Assembly: GCA_023423495.1 (NCBI GenBank)
Contig: JAFAFM010000122.1
Location: 1 to 14,193, forward strand
Direction of reading: 5' to 3'
Source of the DNA: Armatimonadota bacterium
GTDB lineage: Bacteria > Armatimonadota > Fimbriimonadia > Fimbriimonadales > Fimbriimonadaceae
DNA length: 14,193 nucleotides
Made by a program: the position numbers and the translations under genes. The notes below the pieces were generated by a model. It was not told the origin of the DNA. It did not search any database and saw only the letters and a list, made by a program, of their open reading frames with translations. Positions within the stretch are counted from its first letter, which is position 1. Each line of letters begins with the position of its first letter. Of the stretch, positions 6,869-13,641 are shown in pieces.

Positions 6869-7576
6869 GTGGTTTCGGCTTTCATCCTCGCGACCCTCGG
6901 ATTGCCATTGAATTCAGTAGCCGAGGATCGAGTTGAACGTGCGTATCGGTTGGCCCGCCCGAGGCTTCAAGAGCTTTGCGAGAAGGGCAATATCGCGTAT
7001 CCTCCCAAGCGACTCTACTTTCGTGCATTCAAGCAAGAGCGGATCTTGGAAATCTGGGCGAGCGGATCTCCGAGGAAGCCGATGCAACGACTCGAAGAGT
7101 TTCCAATAGCCGGAATGTCTGGCAACTTGGGACCGAAAAGGAAGGAGGGAGACCTCCAAGTACCAGAAGGCTTGTATTACATCGACCGCTTCAACCCTCA
7201 AAGCCGGTTCAGACTCTCGCTGGGCATTAACTATCCAAATGCCAGCGACCGCATCCGCTCGGACAAGTCGAAGCCCGGTGGAGATATTTTTATCCACGGG
7301 GACACCAAGAGTATTGGCTGCCTCGCCATGACCGATGAGGTGATCGACCAAATCTACGTTTTGGCGCTGGAAGCAAAAGCGGCCGGACAATCCCAAATTC
7401 CAGTTCATATCTTTCCCTTCAAACTCACCGAGCGTTCGCTTGCACCTCGACAAACAAGCCCGTGGATCGAGTTTTGGAAAGAGTTGGAGCCGGCCTACCG
7501 TCAATTCGAGCGAACACGATACGTGCCGAGCTTCAAAGTTGGAGCAGACGGAAGCTACAAATTCGAAAAGGCGTGA
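6869..7576 (+). CDS. YafK-like YkuD-domain (L,D-transpeptidase-fold) protein
   Basis: A 235-residue exported protein with the YkuD catalytic pattern GGDIFIHGDTKSIGCLAM (137-154): His143, Ser148, Gly150 and nucleophile Cys151. FRAFKQERILEIW (51-63) and EGDLQVPEGLYYI (93-105) are the strands that precede it in this family. The best resemblance is to E. coli YafK (DpaA), which removes Lpp cross-links from peptidoglycan rather than making 3-3 links; classical L,D-transpeptidases are the alternative. The N-terminus MVSAFILATLGLPLNSVAED is a plausible signal peptide ending near residue 18. The start is a GTG 1 nt after the stop of the secreted protein, so the two genes are almost certainly one transcript and translation may be coupled. 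An ATG at 6864 is in another frame that closes after 15 codons. Confidence 0.85.
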   Translation: MVSAFILATLGLPLNSVAEDRVERAYRLARPRLQELCEKGNIAYPPKRLYFRAFKQERILEIWASGSPRKPMQRLEEFPIAGMSGNLGPKRKEGDLQVPEGLYYIDRFNPQSRFRLSLGINYPNASDRIRSDKSKPGGDIFIHGDTKSIGCLAMTDEVIDQIYVLALEAKAAGQSQIPVHIFPFKLTERSLAPRQTSPWIEFWKELEPAYRQFERTRYVPSFKVGADGSYKFEKA

Positions 7577-7589
7577 AAGGCATATACCC

Positions 7590-7622
7590 AAAAAGAAAAA
7601 AGGGAAGCATTAACTGCTTCCC
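7590..7622 (-). terminator. Rho-independent terminator of the receiver gene
   Basis: An 8-bp perfect stem, GGGAAGCA / TGCTTCCC (7602..7609 and 7615..7622), loop 5 nt. Read on the minus strand it is followed by TTTTTTCTTTT, so it stops minus-strand transcription coming from 8040. It lies 92 nt past that stop codon and 14 nt from the end of the convergent YafK-like gene. It has no T-tract for the plus strand. Confidence 0.85.
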
Positions 7623-7713
7623 GATATCATTTCAGGATATGTACTTGCCATAAGGCAAGCCACTATTACGACGTACGTCTAATATCCAATGTTCCGCAAA
7701 TCCAGTGCCAATT

Positions 7714-8040
7714 CTAAAGCTTTTTCAGGATATCGCCGATTTTGTTGGTGATTTCGCTATTTGAGGCAAGGTAGTCGCATCCAAGGTCTTTGCCTAAAGC
7801 GAGCAATTCCTTTTCCTTGTGTCCGGCGTGGGCAACGATCTTGATTTCCCGCTGCTTGAGTTGAGGCACGAGGGAGGACGGAGGCAACGCTTGCGACCCA
7901 AGATTGATGATTGCAACGTCCGCAGCCGGAATAGGGTCTGGAATTCTAGCAAGGGTTTGGGCATCGTGTCCCAAATGCTGGATCGACTTGGCCAGCCGGG
8001 GACCCCACATCAAATTGTCTTCAAAGATCAAAACCTTCAT
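7714..8040 (-). CDS. Stand-alone degenerate receiver (CheY-like) domain
   Basis: A 108-residue single-domain protein with the CheY-like layout: MKVLIFEDN with the acidic pair Glu7/Asp8, helix 1 LAKSIQHLGH, strand 3 ADVAIINLGS (40-49), strand 4 KIVAHAG (72-78), helix 4 EKELLALGKDLGC and strand 5 DYLASNSEI. The phospho-acceptor Asp at the end of strand 3 is replaced by Asn46, and the Lys after strand 5 (usual YLxKP) is Ser. It is therefore probably a pseudo-receiver that acts by binding and not by phosphorylation. No histidine kinase or output domain is attached or next to it. It is divergent from mtnA with 26 bp between starts. The fold assignment is fairly sure; the partner is unknown. Confidence 0.72.
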   Translation of the reverse strand: MKVLIFEDNLMWGPRLAKSIQHLGHDAQTLARIPDPIPAADVAIINLGSQALPPSSLVPQLKQREIKIVAHAGHKEKELLALGKDLGCDYLASNSEITNKIGDILKKL

Positions 8041-8049
8041 TCCTGACCC

Positions 8050-8061
8050 AAAGGTACCCTT
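8050..8061. promoter_or_regulatory. Symmetric -10-like elements between the receiver gene and mtnA
   Basis: The 26-bp gap contains AAGGTACCCTT, a near palindrome around GTAC. Read forward it gives TACCCT (8055..8060), 6 nt before the mtnA ATG; read in reverse it gives TACCTT (8057..8052), 10 nt before the receiver ATG. Both fit TAnnnT. No -35 is seen for either. The site may serve both directions. Confidence 0.3.
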
Positions 8062-8066
8062 CAGGC

Positions 8067-9032
8067 ATGATTGTTCCTCTCCGTTGGGCCAGCAACAGGC
8101 TGCTCATGCTCGATCAGCGGCTGCTCCCTGGGCGTGAGGAATGGTTGGAGTTGGAGACTCACTCGGAGGTTGCAGAGGCCATCCGCGAAATGGCCGTGCG
8201 GGGTGCCCCGGCCATCGGTGTAGCGGCGGCCTACGGAATGGCGCTCGCCGCGAAGCATGGCGTGGACAAAGACTTGGCGCATCGAGAGTTGGCAGCCTCC
8301 CGGCCGACAGCGGTCAATCTGTTCTGGGCCCTCGATAGGATTTCCGCGCTACCGAATTGGACTTTTGAAGAAGTCCTTCGTGAAGCTCAAAGGATCGAAG
8401 CCGAAGATCTGGAAATGAATCGGTCGATTGGCGCCCATGGAGCCACATTGATTCAGCCAGGCTGGAACATCCTGACAATCTGCAACACCGGTTCTTTGGC
8501 TACTGCTGGCCATGGAACGGCGCTTGGCATCATTCGCAGCGCCCACGAGCAGGGAAAGGGCATTCACGTGTATGCCTGCGAAACAAGGCCGCGCCAGCAA
8601 GGGTTGAAACTCACCGCATACGAACTCGCCAAGGAACGGATTCCGTTCCACTCCATCGTCGACGGCGCCGCTGCCTCCATCATGCGTGTGGGCAAGGTCG
8701 ACTGTGTACTTGCCGGGGCGGATCGAATCGCCGCTAATGGGGACACGGCCAACAAAATTGGCACTTACTCGCTGGCGGTCTTGGCCAAGTTCCACGGGAT
8801 TCCGTTTTATATTGCGGCCCCCACCTCCACGTTGGATACGGAGATGCCGGACGGCTCCGCGATTCCTATTGAGGAACGCAGCGGAGCAGAGATTACGCAC
8901 GTCGACCAATTGGCATTGGCTCCCGCGGACTGTCCAACATTCAATCCCGGCTTCGATGTAACGCCCGGAGAACTCATAACAGGAATCGTTACGGAGCGCG
9001 GCCTCCAATCACCGCCCTATCGGTTCAAGTAA
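8067..9032 (+). CDS. mtnA: S-methyl-5-thioribose-1-phosphate isomerase
   Basis: Converts methylthioribose 1-phosphate to methylthioribulose 1-phosphate in the methionine salvage pathway, cytoplasmic. The 321-residue protein carries MAVRGAPAIGVAAAYG (42-57), ICNTGSLATAGHGTALG (138-154) with catalytic Cys139, CETRPRQQG (171-179), GADRIAANGDTANKIGTY (217-234) with catalytic Asp219, and FYIAAPTSTLD (247-257). It is slightly shorter than the usual 340-350. The distantly related eIF2B-alpha/ribose-1,5-bisphosphate isomerase families lack this combination. No other mtn gene is in the window, so the rest of salvage must be elsewhere. The start at 8067 gives the usual N-terminus (VPLRW); no Shine-Dalgarno is visible. 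Confidence 0.95.
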   Translation: MIVPLRWASNRLLMLDQRLLPGREEWLELETHSEVAEAIREMAVRGAPAIGVAAAYGMALAAKHGVDKDLAHRELAASRPTAVNLFWALDRISALPNWTFEEVLREAQRIEAEDLEMNRSIGAHGATLIQPGWNILTICNTGSLATAGHGTALGIIRSAHEQGKGIHVYACETRPRQQGLKLTAYELAKERIPFHSIVDGAAASIMRVGKVDCVLAGADRIAANGDTANKIGTYSLAVLAKFHGIPFYIAAPTSTLDTEMPDGSAIPIEERSGAEITHVDQLALAPADCPTFNPGFDVTPGELITGIVTERGLQSPPYRFK

Positions 9033-9065
9033 AAAACAAGCGGCCCGCCGATTCGCGGGCCACTT
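9031..9065 (-). terminator. Rho-independent terminator of the QELREGW protein gene
   Basis: Stem GGCCCGC / GCGGGCC (9042..9048 and 9055..9061), extendable by AAG/CTT beyond one mismatch, loop 6 nt. The T-tract exists only on the minus strand (A-run at 9031..9036). It lies 20 nt past the stop codon of the minus-strand gene and abuts the mtnA stop codon. Confidence 0.85.
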
Positions 9066-9084
9066 GAGAGTCGAGGCTAAAGAC

Positions 9085-9315
9085 TTATTCCCAGCCTTCG
9101 CGAAGCTCCTGGTCAGACCTCCATCCCTCGCGAAGTTCTTGTGCCCTCTTCGCAAGGTGGTGCTGGGCTTTGAGCGATATTTTTGCCGGTTGGCGTGCCA
9201 TGCCTCGCATGGCATCGGCAGTTCTTTCGAACTTCTCGTTCACCCAATCACGGGTCTCATTGACCTTGGTAAGGAACCGCTGGCGTCGCCGCCAGGCCCG
9301 ATTTCTGTTCGTCAT
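9085..9315 (-). CDS. Small charged protein with duplicated QELREGW C-terminus
   Basis: A 76-residue protein I do not recognise. It opens with a very basic stretch, NRNRAWRRRQRFLTKV, continues as probable helix (ETRDWVNEKFERTADAMRGMARQ) and ends with AQELREGW-RSD-QELREGWE, a 7-residue motif repeated at a 10-residue period. It has no membrane segment and no Cys. The start is ATG 9315 with AGGAG 9 nt before it; a GTG at 9318 has the tighter 6-nt spacing and would add one residue. It has its own terminator, and its codon use resembles its neighbours, so it is a real gene and not a shadow. Function could be nucleic-acid binding or a scaffold; neither is shown. Confidence 0.65.
   Translation of the reverse strand: MTNRNRAWRRRQRFLTKVNETRDWVNEKFERTADAMRGMARQPAKISLKAQHHLAKRAQELREGWRSDQELREGWE
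9091..9141 (-). repeat. Coding repeat QELREGW x2
   Basis: Two 21-nt units (9091..9111 and 9121..9141) at a 30-nt period encode the same seven residues with several synonymous differences. The protein motif has thus been kept while the DNA drifted. Confidence 0.7.
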
Positions 9316-9336
9316 CACAGTAATCTCCTCGGACGG

Positions 9337-9358
9337 GATTTACGCGAGATTTACTCGC
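9337..9358 (-). other. Short 5'-leader hairpin and direct repeat before the small protein gene
   Basis: GCGAG-TAAAT-CTCGC forms a 5-bp stem just upstream of the GAGGAG site. The heptamer GTAAATC occurs twice, 12 nt apart. It could affect access to the ribosome binding site; evidence is only structural. Confidence 0.3.
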
Positions 9359-9424
9359 ATAGTCACTATTATTCGACGGATTTTGGAAATCCCACGTTCC
9401 TTTGACTAAATTCGGGCCCGGGGC

Positions 9425-9796
9425 CTAAGACTGCAAATTTTGATAGAGCATGTGGGTGTTCCCGTCCGGGTCGAAGAAGGTGGCGAGCCTAACCATCCCT
9501 CCGAAATCTCGGGAAGGTCCATCGAACTTCACGCCCATACCCTCAAGGGAACTGCGGGCATCATCGACGGATTCGACTCCCCAAACCAACGCTGGCCCAC
9601 CGACGGTCGGACTTTCAACCTGGGAAATATCCAGCCACACGTTCTCGACCGGCGAGGTCATGTAGGTCATGCCCATCTCATCCTCTTCGAACACGACTTC
9701 TGAACCCAGCTTCTCTTTGTACCAAGCGGCAGCATCCCGGTGATTTCGAACCGAAATTGAGCAAACCAACTTTCCAGTGAACTTAATCGACGACAT
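9425..9796 (-). CDS. VOC (glyoxalase/bleomycin-resistance-fold) protein
   Basis: A 123-residue single VOC module with two beta-alpha-beta-beta-beta halves. SISVRNHRDAAAWYKEKLGSEVVFE (13-37) is the first strand and helix, MTYMTSPVENVWLDIS (43-58) the first metal-side strands, and VESVDDARSSLEGMGVKFDGP (74-94) the second half. It ends in MVRLATFFDPDGNTHMLYQ, the usual family finish. Members may be metal-dependent enzymes, resistance proteins or binding proteins; the metal set here is not clear enough to choose. The ATG at 9796 has a weak AAGG about 9 nt upstream. It faces the HxlR-like regulator across 56 bp of AT-rich DNA and is a likely target of it. Confidence 0.82.
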   Translation of the reverse strand: MSSIKFTGKLVCSISVRNHRDAAAWYKEKLGSEVVFEEDEMGMTYMTSPVENVWLDISQVESPTVGGPALVWGVESVDDARSSLEGMGVKFDGPSRDFGGMVRLATFFDPDGNTHMLYQNLQS

Positions 9797-9831
9797 TCTT
9801 TGACACCTTTTATCCTTATTAGACGTATATT

Positions 9832-9847
9832 TTATATCACATATAAT
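9832..9847. promoter_or_regulatory. AT-rich divergent promoter with dyad and -10 box
   Basis: TATAAT (9842..9847) ends 5 nt before the ATG of the HxlR-like gene, so its mRNA would be leaderless. The dyad TTATAT-CAC-ATATAA (9832..9846) covers this box. Outer arms CTTATTA (9815..9821) and TAATAAG (9844..9850) also mirror each other. A TTGACA at 9800..9805 exists but stands 36 bp from the TATAAT, too far to be its -35. Autoregulation through the dyad is inferred. Confidence 0.45.
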
Positions 9848-9852
9848 AAGTC

Positions 9853-10389
9853 ATGACAAGTGGAAAGTGGATAAAGATTGCGACGCGATTCCGGTACTCC
9901 TTTCCCGTCTTGGCCGAATTGCATCGCGATCAGGGAAGCAAGTACATCACCCTTGTCCGTCGCCTGGAAAGCAGCGACCGCGCCATCCGGCAAGCTCTGG
10001 ACTATCTCATGAGCCTGGAGCTGGTCGACCGCAACCCCGGATACGGGCACCCGTCTCGTCCGGAATACATCCTTACGAATGAGGGCCAAGAATTAGCTCC
10101 AATCTGCTTGGAGGTTTGGAACGAACTTGGTCGCTGGCAGCAACTTGAGGTTGCAATGGAGCGTTGGCCACTTCCTGTCCTTGACACTTTGAACCACGGA
10201 GAGACGCGCTACACCAGCATCCTGAAGAGCGAGCCCGACCTTTCGCCCCGAGCCCTGACGATTGCTCTTGATCGCCTCATCGACGCCGGCCTTGTCCAGC
10301 GGACGGTTGTCGACGGACGCCCGCCGGTCACTCAATACCAGCTTACAAACTGGGGTCGACAGCTTGGAGAGATCCTAGCCAAGCTCTAG
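9853..10389 (+). CDS. Tandem winged-helix, HxlR-like transcriptional regulator
   Basis: A 178-residue protein made of two HxlR-like winged-helix halves. First half, about 10-98: FPVLAEL, then SDRAIRQALDYLMSLELVDRN as the recognition helix region, then RPEYILTNEGQELAPI as wing and following helix. Second half, about 100-178: LPVLDTL, SPRALTIALDRLIDAGLVQRT, VTQYQLTNWGRQLGEIL. Ordinary HxlR proteins have one such domain and bind DNA as dimers; a tandem copy might bind as a monomer. The Cys found in redox-sensing family members is absent from the first helix; the only Cys lies near the end of half one (PICLEVW). It is divergent from the VOC gene. Its 3' end overlaps the TPR gene by 15 bp on the other strand. 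Confidence 0.8.
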   Translation: MTSGKWIKIATRFRYSFPVLAELHRDQGSKYITLVRRLESSDRAIRQALDYLMSLELVDRNPGYGHPSRPEYILTNEGQELAPICLEVWNELGRWQQLEVAMERWPLPVLDTLNHGETRYTSILKSEPDLSPRALTIALDRLIDAGLVQRTVVDGRPPVTQYQLTNWGRQLGEILAKL

Positions 10390-11505
10390 GTTGACCATAT
10401 CCAATCGCTCTTTGGCTTCGCGGTAATTTGGATTGATCCTTAGGGCCGCTTCATAGGCGGCCTTGGCCTCTCGAAGTCGCTTCTTTTGCCGGAGGAAATT
10501 ACCGAACGTATAGTGTGCCCAAGCATTGTCGGGATTCACAGTAAGTCCGGCTTTAAACTGAACTTCGGCTTCTTTGTCTTTGTCCTGTCGCCATAGCGAG
10601 ACTCCGTAGTCGACATAGGCCTCCGCAAATTTGGGATGGTCGGCAATTAGCTTCTTGTAGATTGCTTCGGCCTCGGCGTATCTCTTCTGCTCGTCGATGA
10701 TGTTTGCCATGCGCAAATAGTTCCAAAGGTTGTTCGAATCGACTTCAAGGAGCCGCCGGGTAGCTTCTTCGGCATCCTTCCAAAGCTCCTGCATCATCAT
10801 CAACCGTGAAAGGCCATCGATTGCCCGTAATCGGTTTGGATCCAGATCGAGCGCGCGGTAGTAAGCATCTTCGGCTCGAGCATATGCCTTCTGCTGTCGC
10901 AGGACATCACCCATCACCGACCAACCATAAGCGCTCTTGTCGTCCAGCGTCAGGGCCTTGTTCATCTGAATTTCCGCTTCTGGAAAGCGACCCTGAGAGG
11001 ACAGATACATGCCGTATTCGAATAGGGCGGGAATGTAGTTGGGGTCCAATGCCAAAGCTTGGCGGAAGGCGCTTTCGGCCTGACCACTATTCAGTCGGAC
11101 AGATGCACGGGCGAAGTCTGTTTGATATTCCGGATCCTTGGGTTCGATCTCGATCGCCTTCAAGTAGGACTCGGCAGCGAGCTTGTATTGGCCCAATCCG
11201 AAGTATGAGTCTCCGAGATACTTCAGCGCACCCGCGAACTTCGGCAAAGCGGTGGCAACCTGGGTGAAGATTGGAATGGCGTCCTGAAACTTGTCTTGGA
11301 AGAAGATCGCGCGTCCGAGTTGAAAGCGAGCTTCAGTGTCGGTGGGAGACTTGGTGACCATGTCCCGAGCCAGTTTCTCGGCATCGACATATTTACCCGC
11401 GGTAATGAGCTGCCTCACCTTGTCAATATCTGTCTGAGCTTCTTGAGCAAAACCTATCGCCAGAGGACAGAGAAGCAGGACAAAGAACGCGGCGAACCGG
11501 GGCAT
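10375..11505 (-). CDS. Exported tetratricopeptide-repeat protein
   Basis: A 376-residue protein. The first about 20 residues, MPRFAAFFVLLLCPLAIGFA, are a clear signal peptide with a likely cut at GFA-QE; a Cys at 13 lies inside the hydrophobic core and does not make a good lipobox. The rest is about ten consecutive TPR units of 34 residues: for example DAEKLARDMVTKSPTDTEAR, KLAAESYLKAIEIEPKDPEY, ESAFRQALALDPNYIPALFE, RAEDAYYRALDLDPNRLRAI, EAEVQFKAGLTVNPDNAWAH and EAKAAYEAALRINPNYREAK, with the usual small-residue and Pro positions. Such proteins are periplasmic scaffolds; no enzyme domain is present. It follows the 16S terminator on the same strand. No strong Shine-Dalgarno is visible before ATG 11505. 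Confidence 0.9.
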   Translation of the reverse strand: MPRFAAFFVLLLCPLAIGFAQEAQTDIDKVRQLITAGKYVDAEKLARDMVTKSPTDTEARFQLGRAIFFQDKFQDAIPIFTQVATALPKFAGALKYLGDSYFGLGQYKLAAESYLKAIEIEPKDPEYQTDFARASVRLNSGQAESAFRQALALDPNYIPALFEYGMYLSSQGRFPEAEIQMNKALTLDDKSAYGWSVMGDVLRQQKAYARAEDAYYRALDLDPNRLRAIDGLSRLMMMQELWKDAEEATRRLLEVDSNNLWNYLRMANIIDEQKRYAEAEAIYKKLIADHPKFAEAYVDYGVSLWRQDKDKEAEVQFKAGLTVNPDNAWAHYTFGNFLRQKKRLREAKAAYEAALRINPNYREAKERLDMVNLELG

Positions 11506-11596
11506 GCATGTATTGACGCTGATTTATGCTGAAAGATCGCTCAACGTCGGGTGATTGGAGCTGTTTTAGCAAGCCGGACCGCAGGAAGGGCAGGTT

Positions 11597-11633
11597 AAAA
11601 CACAAAAAGCCTCTCGATTGCTCGAGAGGCTTT
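11597..11633 (-). terminator. Terminator of the 16S transcription unit
   Basis: A perfect 12-bp stem, AAAGCCTCTCGA / TCGAGAGGCTTT (11606..11617 and 11622..11633), with a 4-nt loop. On the minus strand it runs into TTTTTGTGTTTT. It lies 83 nt past the 16S 3' end, directly after the processing-stem arm, and shows that the 16S transcript ends before any 23S gene. Confidence 0.93.
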
Positions 11634-11652
11634 CTTGAAAGCTCTTTAGAGA
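11634..11652 (-). repeat. Trailer arm of the 16S processing stem
   Basis: The trailer RNA here is complementary to leader RNA at 13415..13433: 11 bp (CTTGAAAGCTC), a 2-nt A-A internal loop, then 6 bp (TAGAGA). Long leader/trailer stems of this kind are RNase III sites that free 16S from its precursor. It sits 1 nt from the terminator stem. Confidence 0.8.
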
Positions 11653-11699
11653 GTTCAAAACGTAGACCGACCTGGATATGTCTTCTAAGCAGTGCAAAG

Positions 11700-11715
11700 A
11701 AGAGTGCTTATCCTT
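11700..11715 (-). repeat. Possible inner arm of the 16S processing stem (trailer side)
   Basis: AAGGAT and ACTCTT here can pair with ATCCCTT (one bulged C) and AAGAGT in the leader (13244..13262). It would be nested inside the outer stem, in the right order. It is shorter and interrupted, so less certain. Confidence 0.45.
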
Positions 11716-13223
<1,508 letters not shown>

Positions 13224-13243
13224 AAGTGTTGATCCAATCCCAT

Positions 13244-13262
13244 AAAGGGATGGTTAACTCTT
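13244..13262 (-). repeat. Possible inner arm of the 16S processing stem (leader side)
   Basis: Leader RNA with AAGAGT at its 5' end and ATCCCTTT at its 3' end, able to pair with the trailer at 11700..11715 across an internal loop. Confidence 0.4.
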
Positions 13263-13414
13263 TTGTTTGGAGTTGCCATTGCTGGCACCCTCACCCACCG
13301 AAACGAGTTCGCAGGGTTCAGGCCTCCGACTCCCCAGCTTTGCTGAGAAGCCTTCAACGGGATCGAGCTTTTAGTTCGATCTCATTTCTTGTAGACTACT
13401 GTTCTGAACGTCTT

Positions 13415-13433
13415 TCTCTATTGAGCTTTCAAG
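13415..13433 (-). repeat. Leader arm of the 16S processing stem
   Basis: CTTGAAAGCTC-AA-TAGAGA in the leader RNA, complementary to the trailer at 11634..11652 (17 of 19 positions). It starts about 25 nt after the predicted transcription start. Confidence 0.8.
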
Positions 13434-13464
13434 GTGCTGCGCTCTGATGTCAGGCGCAAGAGAT

Positions 13465-13494
13465 ATTGTAGGCATGTCGACTCTCCAATGTCAA
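13465..13494 (-). promoter_or_regulatory. Promoter of the 16S gene
   Basis: On the minus strand, a perfect -35 TTGACA (13494..13489) and a -10 TACAAT (13470..13465, 5 of 6) with an 18-nt spacer. Transcription would start near 13458. Upstream is an A/T tract (13506..13523) that could act as an UP element, and between the two a perfect 10-bp palindrome GGCCTAGGCC (13496..13505). This is the best promoter in the window, as expected for rRNA. Confidence 0.85.
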
Positions 13495-13641
13495 GGGCCT
13501 AGGCCTAATCTTTTGAAAAAAGTCGCGGCGATTCCGATTAGACATTCGTCTGTATGACTCGGTCTCGCTGACCCACTCCTAACCTCTACGCCCGTTGCTT
13601 AAGCAGCGTTACGGGTCCCAAACCGCAATCGGGTGGATGCT

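Larger units (their letters stand above)
13224..13458 (-). other. 16S leader RNA region (no gene)
   Basis: The stretch between the predicted transcription start and the mature 5' end. It holds the outer processing arm (13415..13433), a 6-bp GATCGA/TCGATC hairpin with a possible inner extension (13361..13381), a CTTCTCAGC/GCTGGGGAG hairpin with G-U pairs and a 3-nt loop (13330..13350), and a TGCCA-GCAA-TGGCA stem with a GNRA tetraloop (13274..13287). No open frame here has coding features and no tRNA is present. A clear boxA antitermination motif was not found. Confidence 0.6.

Noticed and set aside
7644..7659. CTTGCC-ATAA-GGCAAG hairpin as a plus-strand terminator for the YafK-like gene
   Set aside because: Only 6 bp and no T-tract follows.
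7670..7684. The 11-mer TATTAGACGTA shared (reverse) with 9817..9827 as a common operator
   Set aside because: Chance 11-base matches are expected in a window of this size, and it does not sit at equal positions to promoters.
13591..13615. CCCGT...ACGGG hairpin as terminator of the frame-disrupted region
   Set aside because: No T-tract on the minus strand; stem is interrupted.
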